Assembly: GCF_019104765.1 (NCBI RefSeq)
Contig: NZ_JAHRXJ010000009.1
Coordinates: forward strand, 1-64,000
Reading direction: 5' to 3'
Source of the DNA: Synechococcus sp. HK05
GTDB lineage: Bacteria > Cyanobacteriota > Cyanobacteriia > PCC-6307 > Cyanobiaceae
Length of the DNA: 64,000 nt
Made by a program: the position numbers and the translations under genes. Under the pieces are notes generated by a model. The model saw nothing but the letters and a program-made list of their open reading frames with translations. It made no database searches and was not told the DNA's origin. Shown piece after piece: positions 35,801 to 44,917 of this stretch (position 1 is its first letter; each line of letters starts with the position of its first letter).

Positions 35801-37213
35801 TCACTCCCGCTGCATCCCGCTGCCGCAGCGCCTGCGGTTGTCGTGCAGCTTGCGCTGCAGCTGCGGCGAGATGCCCAGCTCAGCGCCTTTCCAGAGCCGA
35901 TCGATCTCGCGGGTGAAATGAGCCGCCAGTAGGGGCGAATGGATCAGCAGCAGCACCTCATCGTTTTGATGGGCGGCACTGGGGCTCCAATTGAAGCTCC
36001 CTGTGATCACGGTGCGTTCATCCACGATGGCCAGCTTGTGGTGGAGTTTGTCCCCCCGGGTCAGGCGGGGGATGCCCACCCCTTCGGCGGCCTCCTGAAG
36101 CGGCCGGTTGCCGGCTTCCAGCTTGCAGTGGCGATCGGCCAAGGCCACGCCGAGTAGATCGAGCACCTCAGAGAAGGAGCGGCTTGCAAAACCGGGATCG
36201 GCCAGCAAGCGCAGCTTGACCCCCTTGGCCTGGAGGCTGGCGATCCGATCGGTGAGGGCCTGAGCTGAAAACACGAACAGCGCCAGGTCAAGCCGTTGTT
36301 GGGCGGCGGCCAGGGTGCTGCTGATCAGGTTGAGGCCATGGTTCGGATCGCTGCGCGGATGCGGTGCAAAGAGCACATCCACGGGGGTGTCGCCCACCAT
36401 TGCTCGCATGGCGGGCCCGGATTGTTTGGCGAGCCCGAAGCGGCTGTCGGGCTCCCCGCCCGGGCCATCGCCCCACATGCGGTTGAAGTCGTCCGCGAAT
36501 CGCTCAGCCAGCGCTGGGCTCTCCAACCTGAGCAGGTGGTTCACGTTGCCGCGAGTGCGTCGATCCGCCGCATCGCCATGCATCCCAGAGGCGGTGAAGT
36601 TGGCTGATCCGGTCACCACCAGCCGGCGATCCACCACCACATATTTGCTGTGCATCAAGCCGCTGCCTTTGCTGCCATCGGCGGTGTCGTCGAGCCAGGG
36701 CACCCCACCCGCGTTGAGTAGCGCCACGGCATCGCCGGCCTGTTGCTCCTCCAGGCTCACCACGCCGTCGCGGTTGTGATCGGCGAGCTCCATCAAGAGT
36801 TGGCGCCGCTGGCGAGCATGGCCATCGAGATCGGCATCGTGTTGCTCGCTCCATGGGGTGCTGTAGGTGTTTTCGAGCACCACCTTCACGGTCACGCCCC
36901 GCCGGTATTGGCGCACCAGGGCTTGGGCGATCGAGGGCAGCGAGAGCTCCTGCACCGCCACCAGAATCTCCTGTTCGGCGGCCTCAATCGCCTGGATCAC
37001 AAACGCTTCCAGGTTGTCGCCGTTGCGTTGCGTTGCGTGGATCGGGCTGCGGTAGTGAACGCCTTCCCGATGGTTGAAGGCCACCTGGATCGCTTTCGGC
37101 AGTTGGAGATCAGGGGGCTTGGCTCCCAACACCCGGCCGGCCTGGCTGCCGCAGCCTTGAAGCAAGCCCAGGCAGAGGCCCAGAGCGGCCGCACAACGCC
37201 TCCGATGGGTCAT
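35801..37213 (-). CDS. Phospholipase D-like lipoprotein with an EF-hand
   Basis: The 470-residue protein has a lipoprotein signal (LGLCLGLLQGC). It carries two PLD domains with HxKx4D motifs: His188/Lys190/Asp195 (HSKYVVVD) and His391/Lys393/Asp398 (HHKLAIVD), each followed by a TGS-N-x-S/T stretch. PLD-superfamily enzymes cleave phosphodiester bonds through a phospho-histidine. A canonical calcium-binding EF-hand loop (DHNRDGVVSLEE, residues 145-156) sits before the first HKD. It is probably tethered to the outer or inner membrane, facing the periplasm. Substrate (lipid or nucleic acid) is unknown. Confidence 0.88.
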   Translation of the reverse strand: MTHRRRCAAALGLCLGLLQGCGSQAGRVLGAKPPDLQLPKAIQVAFNHREGVHYRSPIHATQRNGDNLEAFVIQAIEAAEQEILVAVQELSLPSIAQALVRQYRRGVTVKVVLENTYSTPWSEQHDADLDGHARQRRQLLMELADHNRDGVVSLEEQQAGDAVALLNAGGVPWLDDTADGSKGSGLMHSKYVVVDRRLVVTGSANFTASGMHGDAADRRTRGNVNHLLRLESPALAERFADDFNRMWGDGPGGEPDSRFGLAKQSGPAMRAMVGDTPVDVLFAPHPRSDPNHGLNLISSTLAAAQQRLDLALFVFSAQALTDRIASLQAKGVKLRLLADPGFASRSFSEVLDLLGVALADRHCKLEAGNRPLQEAAEGVGIPRLTRGDKLHHKLAIVDERTVITGSFNWSPSAAHQNDEVLLLIHSPLLAAHFTREIDRLWKGAELGISPQLQRKLHDNRRRCGSGMQRE

Positions 37214-37260
37214 GGATTGCCACCTGTCGTTAACAGGAGCATTCCCCGATGGCTGCAGGC

Positions 37261-37434
37261 TCAGCCGTGTTCCGGTAGTTCAGAGGTGCGCAACATGGCC
37301 ACAAACCAGAGGCTGCTGATCACCACAGCCGCCAGGACACCCGCGCCGATGCCCACCTTGGCCATCAGCAGCACCACCAGGAGCGGCAGTGCAACCGCAC
37401 CGGTGATCGGGGTGAGGGCAACGAGGGCTTTCAT
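37261..37434 (-). CDS. 57-residue small membrane protein
   Basis: The protein has two closely spaced hydrophobic segments (ALPLLVVLLMAKVGIGAG and LAAVVISSLWFVAML) and a short charged C-terminus. It lies ten bases after the DUF4912 gene on the same strand and is probably cotranscribed. I recognise no named family. The short coding length, correct Shine-Dalgarno spacing inside the preceding gene's end and a clean helix pattern support it as real. Confidence 0.65.
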   Translation of the reverse strand: MKALVALTPITGAVALPLLVVLLMAKVGIGAGVLAAVVISSLWFVAMLRTSELPEHG

Positions 37435-37444
37435 CGCCAGACCC

Positions 37445-38491
37445 TTAGAACCATTCGGCCACAGCCTGGTCGCTGGGATTGCTGTTGTCTTCCGGTGTGG
37501 TGCGTTCGAAATCGAGCGTGATGTTGCGCTTCTGCTCCCCATCGGCGGCCACGGCCTCGATGGCATACACCTGCTGGCCATCGCGGAAAGGCACCTGCAC
37601 GCGGAAGGTGCCATCGCTGGAGAGGGGCACCTCTTCTCCGCCGATGCTGAGCTTGGCGGAGGGATCGGTGGCGCCGTAGACGATCAGCTCGGCATCGGCC
37701 ACGAGCCAGAAGGAGCGCTGCCGTGGCGCCACCACACCGGAGCCAGATTCGCTGCGGCCGCTGGCCCAAAGGCCGGCACCGGAAGGGTTGAGGCCGGCGC
37801 CACTGCTTTGGTCGAGTTCGTGGAAGGCTTCCGAGCCCCGGCCGAGGCGGCGGGTGCCCACGGTGGCGGTTTGGTACAGCCGCTCGTGCAGGCCGTTATC
37901 GCTGCTGGGAAGGGTTTGCGGTGCGACTGCGGTGGGAGGTGTGTCGAGCGAGAACGGCACAAATTGGTCGAGGATCTGCTCGCTGGGATGCAGGGCCGGC
38001 ACCCTGGCCACTGAGGAAAAGGCCAGGGAGATCCAGCCACCACCACTGACGCGGTAGCCGAGCTCCACGCGGTAGTCGCGGTCGCTGAGGGGGACCGGCA
38101 GGTACCACTCGGTGGCATGGCTATCCACCGGCACCTCCTGGAGGGTGTGGGGGTGGCTGCCGCCGTTGCTCATGCCGGTGACATCGGCCACTCGCAGGCA
38201 GAGCTGGCTGGCGCCGGCCTTAAAGGCCTGCTGACGATCGCGTTCACTGATCTCCCAGAACACGTAAGCCCACTGCGGATCGCGGGGTAGAAACACCACG
38301 CGTGTGTCATCGGCCTGTTTGGTGGGTGCGTGCTCTCGCTCCAGGCTTGAGAGGTCGGCTTGGCGTTCGCCGATCGCACTCACCAATTCGTCTTTGGTTT
38401 TGCGGCTGTAGAGGGTCACACCCAGCTCGCTGGCCACCTGGCGCAGTTGGCGCAAGGTCATCCGGGCAAGCGATGACAGGGTCTGACTCAC
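37445..38491 (-). CDS. DUF4912 protein with Rho-N/SAP-like N-terminus
   Basis: The 348-residue protein begins with a short SAP/Rho N-terminal-like helix pair (MTLRQLRQVASELGVTLYSRKTK, residues about 11-33) that may bind nucleic acid. A DUF4912 domain follows (RDPQWAYVFWEISERDR onward to WISLAFSSVARVP). The C-terminal ~150 residues are low-complexity with a second immunoglobulin-like strand set (GATDPSAKLSIGGEEVPLSSDG). DUF4912 is a beta-sandwich found with carbohydrate-related proteins; its function is not established. It is common in cyanobacteria. It lies just downstream of cpcG on the same strand, after the cpcG terminator. Confidence 0.85.
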   Translation of the reverse strand: MSQTLSSLARMTLRQLRQVASELGVTLYSRKTKDELVSAIGERQADLSSLEREHAPTKQADDTRVVFLPRDPQWAYVFWEISERDRQQAFKAGASQLCLRVADVTGMSNGGSHPHTLQEVPVDSHATEWYLPVPLSDRDYRVELGYRVSGGGWISLAFSSVARVPALHPSEQILDQFVPFSLDTPPTAVAPQTLPSSDNGLHERLYQTATVGTRRLGRGSEAFHELDQSSGAGLNPSGAGLWASGRSESGSGVVAPRQRSFWLVADAELIVYGATDPSAKLSIGGEEVPLSSDGTFRVQVPFRDGQQVYAIEAVAADGEQKRNITLDFERTTPEDNSNPSDQAVAEWF

Positions 38492-38599
38492 AGCGCCTCC
38501 GGATTGTGTTCGGGATCAGTCTGACCAACTCTCACAGGTCCGCCCTGATCTTTGATCCTGCAGTCAGGATCCCAAGACTGCGCGGTTGGCGGCGGGCAC

Positions 38600-38623
38600 A
38601 AAAAAGCGGGGGTTTCCCCCCGC
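38600..38623 (-). terminator. Rho-independent terminator after cpcG
   Basis: On the minus strand GCGGGGGG and CCCCCGC pair around a three-base AAA loop and are followed by six T. It lies about 30 nt after the cpcG stop and isolates it from the DUF4912 gene. Confidence 0.9.
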
Positions 38624-38653
38624 AGCGTGATGGAGCCTGAAGGGCCGCGGATC

Positions 38654-39412
38654 TCAGCGGCCGAGGCTGCGGTAGGGCACTTTGGCGAGGTAGTCGATGT
38701 CGGCACTGCCGGCGGCGCTGGCACCACGCAGAGCAGGCAGGGTGCGAACCCAGGGCATGTAGTCCTGCGGGAAGCCGCCGCGACGCTGCAGGGAGCGTTC
38801 GGGCAGTTTGCGGGCGGTGCCGGTGTACACGATCTGGGGGAAGCCCAGGATCCCGCGGTAGTAGGCGTCGTAGCGAGGGCTGGTGATGTTGAAGGGGGTC
38901 TCACCCAGATCACGGCTGCCCACCACGCGGTTGCGGTGGTAGGGAACGGTGTCGTAGCCGAAGGCGTTGAGGTACTCCTCGCTGTCGAGGATGTCGTCAA
39001 CCATGCCCTTCACCCCGCGGGTCATGAGCACCGCAGACCAGGCGATTTCCTCGGACTTGCCGTGGGTCTGGCGGCCCAGCAGCTTTTCCACCAAGTGGCG
39101 GGCCACTTTGTAGTTGCTGTTGAGGGTGTAGAAGCTGCGGTTAAAGGTGTCCGACAGGCAAAGGGAGCGAATGAAGTCGCGCACGGTGATCTGACCGTTA
39201 CGCAGTTGCGACTCCAGGGTGCGGTCGCGGTCGACCTTGAAGGCGTGGAAGAAGATCTGGCGGTAAGCCGCTTCGATCACGAAGTTTTGGTCTTCGCGAT
39301 CCATGGCCTTGTCCATGGACGCGGCTTTCGGATCCTCATCCGAACCCACGCGAAGAGGGTCCACACGCGAGTTCTGCGTGGTGGGCGCGTACTTCAGGAG
39401 AGGAAGGGCCAC
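38654..39412 (-). CDS. cpcG: Phycobilisome rod-core linker polypeptide
   Basis: CpcG joins phycocyanin rods to the allophycocyanin core. The ~252-residue protein has the usual opening ALPLLKYAPTTQNSRV and a PBS linker domain (VIEAAYRQIFFHAFKVDRD, SLCLSDTFNRSF, VLMTRGVKGMVDDIL). The C-terminal region contacts the core. GTG at 39412 is the family-consistent start; an in-frame ATG at 39457 would add 15 residues. It is away from any cpc operon in this window, beside a bilin lyase gene, and ends in a strong terminator. Confidence 0.93.
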   Translation of the reverse strand: MALPLLKYAPTTQNSRVDPLRVGSDEDPKAASMDKAMDREDQNFVIEAAYRQIFFHAFKVDRDRTLESQLRNGQITVRDFIRSLCLSDTFNRSFYTLNSNYKVARHLVEKLLGRQTHGKSEEIAWSAVLMTRGVKGMVDDILDSEEYLNAFGYDTVPYHRNRVVGSRDLGETPFNITSPRYDAYYRGILGFPQIVYTGTARKLPERSLQRRGGFPQDYMPWVRTLPALRGASAAGSADIDYLAKVPYRSLGR

Positions 39413-39517
39413 TCGAACTTCGGCATCCGTCGCTGGTGATCGTAGAAGTGCCGTCACGGCTCCACTGATCCGCCTTCGGCAGGACTCACAGTCCGTAACG
39501 TTCGCAACAGCCCGCTC

Positions 39518-40132
39518 TCACCAGCCCAGGAGCGACAGGGCTGGTTCATTCGCTGCCGCGCTGTCGGCTGATGCCGAGGCCGCGGGCCGCTCCTGCTGGC
39601 TGTCGTCGCAGCGCGTTTCGATGCAGAACGAGGCGTTGTTGGAGAGGCCCTCCACCGTGCTGCTGCGCACGCGCACATTCGGGCCCTGAAAGGCAAAGCG
39701 CTCCCACACGCTCATCGTTTCGTACTCGGTGCTCAGCAGCAGGCCGTCGTGCTCATCCATGCAGAAGCGGGAGCTGGCCGGTGCTTTTTCGGCGTAGCCG
39801 AGATCGCGCAGCAGGATTCCCTCGCGGCCGCGCTCGTCGGTGGGGATCAGGCCGATCACACTTTCGCCGGTGTGGTCTTCACCGGCTTTGTCCCAGGCCA
39901 TCGAGGCGCTCCAGCGCACCCAGCAGCCGCCTACAAGGCCCGTTGGATCCTGGCCGTGCAGCTGGGCCAGCTCCACGAGGCGTTGATCGTTGGCGGCTAG
40001 CTCTTCCACCACGATCAGGGAGCCGCCCGCCTCGGCGCGGCGATGCAGCAGGTGGTGCACGCTGCGCTGGGAGCGCCAGCGGCCGCAGCTCAGCTGAAAA
40101 AAGCTGAGGGCGTTCTCAAGGGAGAGGCTCAC
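39518..40132 (-). CDS. CpcS/CpeS-family phycobiliprotein lyase
   Basis: Members attach phycocyanobilin or phycoerythrobilin to phycobiliprotein beta-82-type cysteines. The ~204-residue protein shows the family's SLENALSFFQLSCGRWRSQRSVHHL opening pattern. A lipocalin-like beta-barrel follows (VIGLIPTDERGREGILLRDLGY, SSRFCMDEHDGLLLSTEYE), and the end has VWERFAFQGPNVRVRSSTVEG. Whether it is CpcS, CpeS or CpeU cannot be told without a tree. GTG at 40132 is chosen by family alignment. It is followed by cpcG on the same strand and is divergent from the DMT exporter. Confidence 0.88.
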   Translation of the reverse strand: MSLSLENALSFFQLSCGRWRSQRSVHHLLHRRAEAGGSLIVVEELAANDQRLVELAQLHGQDPTGLVGGCWVRWSASMAWDKAGEDHTGESVIGLIPTDERGREGILLRDLGYAEKAPASSRFCMDEHDGLLLSTEYETMSVWERFAFQGPNVRVRSSTVEGLSNNASFCIETRCDDSQQERPAASASADSAAANEPALSLLGW

Positions 40133-40185
40133 GGCGGCGCGGCGGGTGCAGCGATGATCGCAAGCCGCCACCGCCGGTTGAGGTT

Positions 40186-41049
40186 GTGTTGATCGGTGCT
40201 CTGGCTGCGTTGGCTGCCGCGTTGTGTTGGACGCTGGCCAGCAGCCTTTGGCGGCGCCTCCCCACCTCCCTCAGCGGCGCCGAGCTGAATCTGCTGAAAA
40301 ATTTGCTGGCGCTTGCGATGCTCCTGCCCCTCGTGCTGGGGCGTCCGTGGCCTGCGGCCCACGGCCCGCTGCTGCTGTTGGCGCTCAGTGGTGTGCTGGG
40401 GATTGCGCTGGGCGACAGCCTGTATTTCGCCGCCTTGCGCCGGTTGGGCACGCGCCGCACGCTCACCATCGACGCCGGCGGGCCTGCTGTGGCCTCCCTG
40501 GGTGGGATGGTGTGGCTGGCGGAGGTGCCGGAGCCGCTCCACTGGCTCGGCCTCGGCCTGATCACCTTGGCGCTGCTGCTCGTGGCTTGGCAGCGTTCGG
40601 GCGACGCCCTAACCGGGCGCCTGCAGATGCAGGGTGTGGTGTTGGCCCTGGGGGCGCTGCTCTGCGGCAGCACAGGAGCGCTGGTGTCGCGGGCGGCGCT
40701 GCGGGATGCCGCTTTCGATCCGCTGCAGTCGGCTCTGGTGCGGGTGCTGGCGGCGGGCTTGGTGTTGCTGCCGTTGCTGCGGGGTTGGCGAAGCAAGGGC
40801 TTGGGCCCGCGGCCTCCGCTCCGGCGCTGGCCCCTGGGGTTACTGGCCACGCTGCTCGGAACCACCGCGGGCATCGCCTTGCAGCAGCTGGCGTTGCAGC
40901 GGTTGCCGGGCGGCATTGCGGTGGCACTGTTGGCCACTGCTCCGCTGATGGCTATCCCCTTGGCTCATTGGGAGGGAGATCGGCCTGGATGGCGGGGATG
41001 GTTGGCGGCCTTGCTGGCCCTGAGCGGCGTTAGTGCTCTGGTGGCTTGA
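40186..41049 (+). CDS. EamA/DMT family transporter
   Basis: This 287-residue inner-membrane protein has about ten hydrophobic helices in two EamA repeats. The first repeat spans roughly residues 2-130 (ALCWTLASSLWRRLP onward) and the second 140-287 (GVVLALGALLCGSTGALVSR onward). Family members export amino acids, nucleobases or other metabolites; no substrate is evident here. It starts at GTG 40186, divergent from the bilin lyase. The last 20 bases overlap the 3' end of the convergent small gene after sufR. Confidence 0.88.
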   Translation: MLIGALAALAAALCWTLASSLWRRLPTSLSGAELNLLKNLLALAMLLPLVLGRPWPAAHGPLLLLALSGVLGIALGDSLYFAALRRLGTRRTLTIDAGGPAVASLGGMVWLAEVPEPLHWLGLGLITLALLLVAWQRSGDALTGRLQMQGVVLALGALLCGSTGALVSRAALRDAAFDPLQSALVRVLAAGLVLLPLLRGWRSKGLGPRPPLRRWPLGLLATLLGTTAGIALQQLALQRLPGGIAVALLATAPLMAIPLAHWEGDRPGWRGWLAALLALSGVSALVA

Positions 41050-41392
41050 ACGTGTTGCCCAGCCGTTCATCGGCCTGTTGCTGGCCCCAGCGCACCAGGT
41101 CGCTGATCTCGAGCGACAGCGGGGGCTTGTGCAGGGCGAGGCCGATGGCTTCCAGCTGAACGGCGGCCTTGGCCAGTTGCTCCACCAACACCGGAATAAA
41201 GGTGGGATCCACCGCCAGGTTGGCTTGTTGGTGCGCCCAGGCCATCAGGCCCTCCTGGGCTGGAAAGGCGGTGCTGCCTTGGGCTGCCTGCTGCAGGCAG
41301 CGCAGGCTGTGGGCCAGCAGGCGCAGGTGGTGACGCTCCAGCGCTGGAAGCAGCGTGCTCTCCAGCTCCTGAAGGTCGTTCTCGCTCAGCAC
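41030..41392 (-). CDS. Conserved small helical protein coupled to sufR
   Basis: The ~120-residue all-helical soluble protein includes LESTLLPALERHHLRLLAHSLRCLQ and DPTFIPVLVEQLAKAAVQLEAIG. It has no cysteine pattern for metal binding and no membrane segment. GTG at 41392 overlaps the sufR stop by seven bases, so the two are likely coupled. Its conserved place behind sufR would suggest an accessory to iron-sulfur homeostasis, but that is inference. I know no named family. Confidence 0.72.
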   Translation of the reverse strand: MLSENDLQELESTLLPALERHHLRLLAHSLRCLQQAAQGSTAFPAQEGLMAWAHQQANLAVDPTFIPVLVEQLAKAAVQLEAIGLALHKPPLSLEISDLVRWGQQQADERLGNTFKPPEH

Positions 41393-42021
41393 GGCTGCAG
41401 CAGAAATCCGCAGGAGTGGCCGCCATCGAGCAGCCAGTGCACCCGCTCCACGGCGCAGTCGGGGAAGGTGTGCCGAATCAGTTGCAGCTCCTGGTCGCAC
41501 ACGCAGGGGAATTGTTCAGCGATCTTCATCACCGAGCAGTGGAATTCGCTGATCACCCAGCCCGCGCCATCGGGATTGGGGCGGTACTCGGCCACGTACC
41601 CCTCGCGCCGGCGCAGATCCACCAGCCGCTCGAGGCGTTCCTGCAGGGTGCCTTCGCCGATCAGGCGGCGGTAGTCGGCGGCTTTTTCAGAGGCCTGACG
41701 CTGCAGCAGCTGATCCACCATCTCGGTGGGCAGGCTGGTGGCCATGGAGCTGAGCAGCCCCAGGGCGAAATGTTCGCTGCCGTTGGGGAACTGGCGGCGG
41801 CCAGCGGCTGTGAGCCGCCAAAGGTTGGACGGGCGCCCAGGCCCTTCGGGCGCCGGGCTGGCTTCCACGAGCCCTTCTTCTTCCAAAGAGCGCAAGTGGC
41901 GCCGCATCACTTGGACTGACACGCCAAGAGATTCAGCCAGTTGCGCCGCGGTGATTTCACCCTGACGCAACATCAGGGTGAGCGCTGCCTCTCGGGTGGG
42001 TGCCTGCGTGGAGGCGCTCAT
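41386..42021 (-). CDS. sufR: Iron-sulfur-dependent repressor SufR
   Basis: SufR represses the suf operon when it carries a [4Fe-4S] cluster. The 211-residue protein has an N-terminal winged helix-turn-helix of the DeoR/ArsR-like type (TAAQLAESLGVSVQVMRRHLRSLEEEGLVE). The C-terminal cysteine region is FHCSVMKIAEQFPCVC, with Cys162, Cys173, Cys175, then Cys189 and Cys204, matching the family's cluster ligands. The ATG at 42021 is used; the longer frame is not conserved. It is divergent from ftrB-sufBCDS across a 214-bp control region. Confidence 0.94.
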   Translation of the reverse strand: MSASTQAPTREAALTLMLRQGEITAAQLAESLGVSVQVMRRHLRSLEEEGLVEASPAPEGPGRPSNLWRLTAAGRRQFPNGSEHFALGLLSSMATSLPTEMVDQLLQRQASEKAADYRRLIGEGTLQERLERLVDLRRREGYVAEYRPNPDGAGWVISEFHCSVMKIAEQFPCVCDQELQLIRHTFPDCAVERVHWLLDGGHSCGFLLQPC

Positions 42022-42235
42022 GGCCAACTCTCTACCACCACACCATGCCACGCCTGTTCGGGCGCTGACGAGTGGACCGTGCTGGTGCGCCCACACGTCA
42101 CAATGCAGCGTCACCCCCGGGTGCCGCCCGTGTGCTTTAGGGTCAACTTGCGAAACATCTTGGTTTCGTAACTGCGGTTCCGCAACTGCTGGCCAAGCCC
42201 GCACGGGCCCAACGCTCCGCCTCGCCTTTGCCCTC
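42022..42235. promoter_or_regulatory. Divergent control region between sufR and ftrB-suf
   Basis: The 214-bp intergenic region is the only long gap in the iron-sulfur locus. It must carry promoters for both directions. It contains the inverted repeat at 42151-42168 and a second short palindrome, TGCGGTTCCGCA, at 42173-42184. I could not place reliable -10 and -35 boxes. Confidence 0.6.
42151..42168. promoter_or_regulatory. Candidate SufR operator (CGAAAC-N6-GTTTCG)
   Basis: A perfect 6-bp inverted repeat separated by six bases is centred about 75 bp upstream of ftrB. The spacing equals that of the SufR site described in Synechocystis (CAAC-N6-GTTG), although the half-site sequence differs. 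Position between sufR and the suf operon makes SufR the natural candidate ligand; direct evidence is lacking. Confidence 0.5.
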
Positions 42236-42589
42236 ATGTCTGAAGCTCCTGCCTCTCAAGCCAGCGACAGCCTTGAGGTGATCCGCAAGTTTGCGGAAAC
42301 CTATGCCCAGCGCACAGGTACCTATTTCTGCAGCGACCCCAGCGTGACGGCAGTCGTGCTCGAGGGTCTGGCCCGCCATAAAGACGAGCTCGGTGGTGCC
42401 CTGTGCCCCTGCCGCCATTACGAAGACAAGGAGGCCGAGGTGGCCCAGGCCTTTTGGAACTGCCCATGCGTGCCAATGCGTGAGCGCAAGGAGTGCCACT
42501 GCATGCTGTTCCTCACCGAAGACAACCCCTTCCGCGGCGAGAAGCAGACGATCACGCTTGAAGAAGTGAAAGCCCATTGCGCCGGTTGA
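42236..42589 (+). CDS. ftrB: Ferredoxin-thioredoxin reductase, catalytic beta chain
   Basis: FtrB reduces thioredoxins with electrons from ferredoxin, linking photosynthetic electron flow to enzyme regulation. The 117-residue protein has the full cysteine set: Cys57 and Cys59 (CPCRHY), Cys76 and Cys78 (CPCVP), Cys87 and Cys89 (CHC). These supply the [4Fe-4S] cluster and the active-site disulfide. The ATG at 42236 opens MSEAPASQ. The sufB ATG lies only ten bases after its stop, so it is the first gene of the suf operon. Confidence 0.95.
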   Translation: MSEAPASQASDSLEVIRKFAETYAQRTGTYFCSDPSVTAVVLEGLARHKDELGGALCPCRHYEDKEAEVAQAFWNCPCVPMRERKECHCMLFLTEDNPFRGEKQTITLEEVKAHCAG

Positions 42590-42599
42590 AGGTCCGTTC

Positions 42600-44042
<1,443 letters not shown>

Positions 44043-44122
44043 GTTCATCCCCGTTGCCCCATCGGCGTTGATGCGCCCGCTCCAGTTCTGTTTTTGATTT
44101 CGTTCTCGCCCGCTCCCACGCC

Positions 44123-44917
44123 GTGATTCGCCCCGACGCTCCCGTACTGCTTGAGATCCGTGATCTCCATGCCCGGGTGGAGGACAAGGCAATCCTCAAG
44201 GGTGTGAACCTCACGATCCGTGCCGGTGAAATTCACGCGGTGATGGGCCGCAATGGCAGCGGCAAAAGCACCCTCTCCAAAGTGCTGGCCGGCCACCCCG
44301 CTTACACAGTGACGGGCGGCAGCGTGACCTACCGCGGCGAGAACCTGCTGGAGCTCGATCCCGAACAGCGGGCGCGGATCGGCGTGTTTCTGGGGTTCCA
44401 ATACCCCGTGGAGATCCCCGGGGTGAGCAACCTCGAGTTTCTGCGGGTGTCCACGAATGCCCGCCGCGCTCAGAAGGGAGAAGAAGAGCTCGACACCTTC
44501 GCTTTCGAAGATCTGGTGCGCGAGCGCCTGAAGGTGGTGCAGATGGATCCCGCCTTCCTCGATCGTTCGGTGAACGAAGGCTTCAGCGGTGGCGAGAAAA
44601 AGCGCAACGAGATCCTGCAGATGGCTCTGCTGGAGCCTCTGGTGGCGATCCTCGATGAAACCGATTCCGGCCTGGATATCGATGCCCTGCGCATCGTGGC
44701 CGGCGGCGTGAACCAGTTGGCCAATGCCGACAACGCCACGCTGCTGATCACCCACTACCAGCGCCTGCTCGATGCGATCACGCCGGATTACGTGCATGTG
44801 ATGGCGGCGGGCCGCATCCTGCGCACCGGCGGCAAGGAGCTGGCGCTCGAGCTCGAGCAACGCGGTTACGACTGGGTGGATCAGGAGCTCGCCTCCCTGG
44901 CGGCGGAGGTGGCCTGA
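44123..44917 (+). CDS. sufC: Fe-S cluster assembly ATPase SufC
   Basis: SufC is the ABC-type ATPase that drives conformational change of SufB and SufD during cluster assembly. The 264-residue protein has Walker [10 protein letters not shown], signature [10 protein letters not shown], Walker [14 protein letters not shown] and the switch histidine in [11 protein letters not shown] at 44123 is used. The stop overlaps the sufD ATG by one base (TGATG). Confidence 0.97.
   Translation: MIRPDAPVLLEIRDLHARVEDKAILKGVNLTIRAGEIHAVMGRNGSGKSTLSKVLAGHPAYTVTGGSVTYRGENLLELDPEQRARIGVFLGFQYPVEIPGVSNLEFLRVSTNARRAQKGEEELDTFAFEDLVRERLKVVQMDPAFLDRSVNEGFSGGEKKRNEILQMALLEPLVAILDETDSGLDIDALRIVAGGVNQLANADNATLLITHYQRLLDAITPDYVHVMAAGRILRTGGKELALELEQRGYDWVDQELASLAAEVA

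Noticed and set aside
36743-38014. + strand open frame of about 423 codons over the PLD and DUF4912 genes
   Set aside because: It covers parts of three real minus-strand genes and has no family features.
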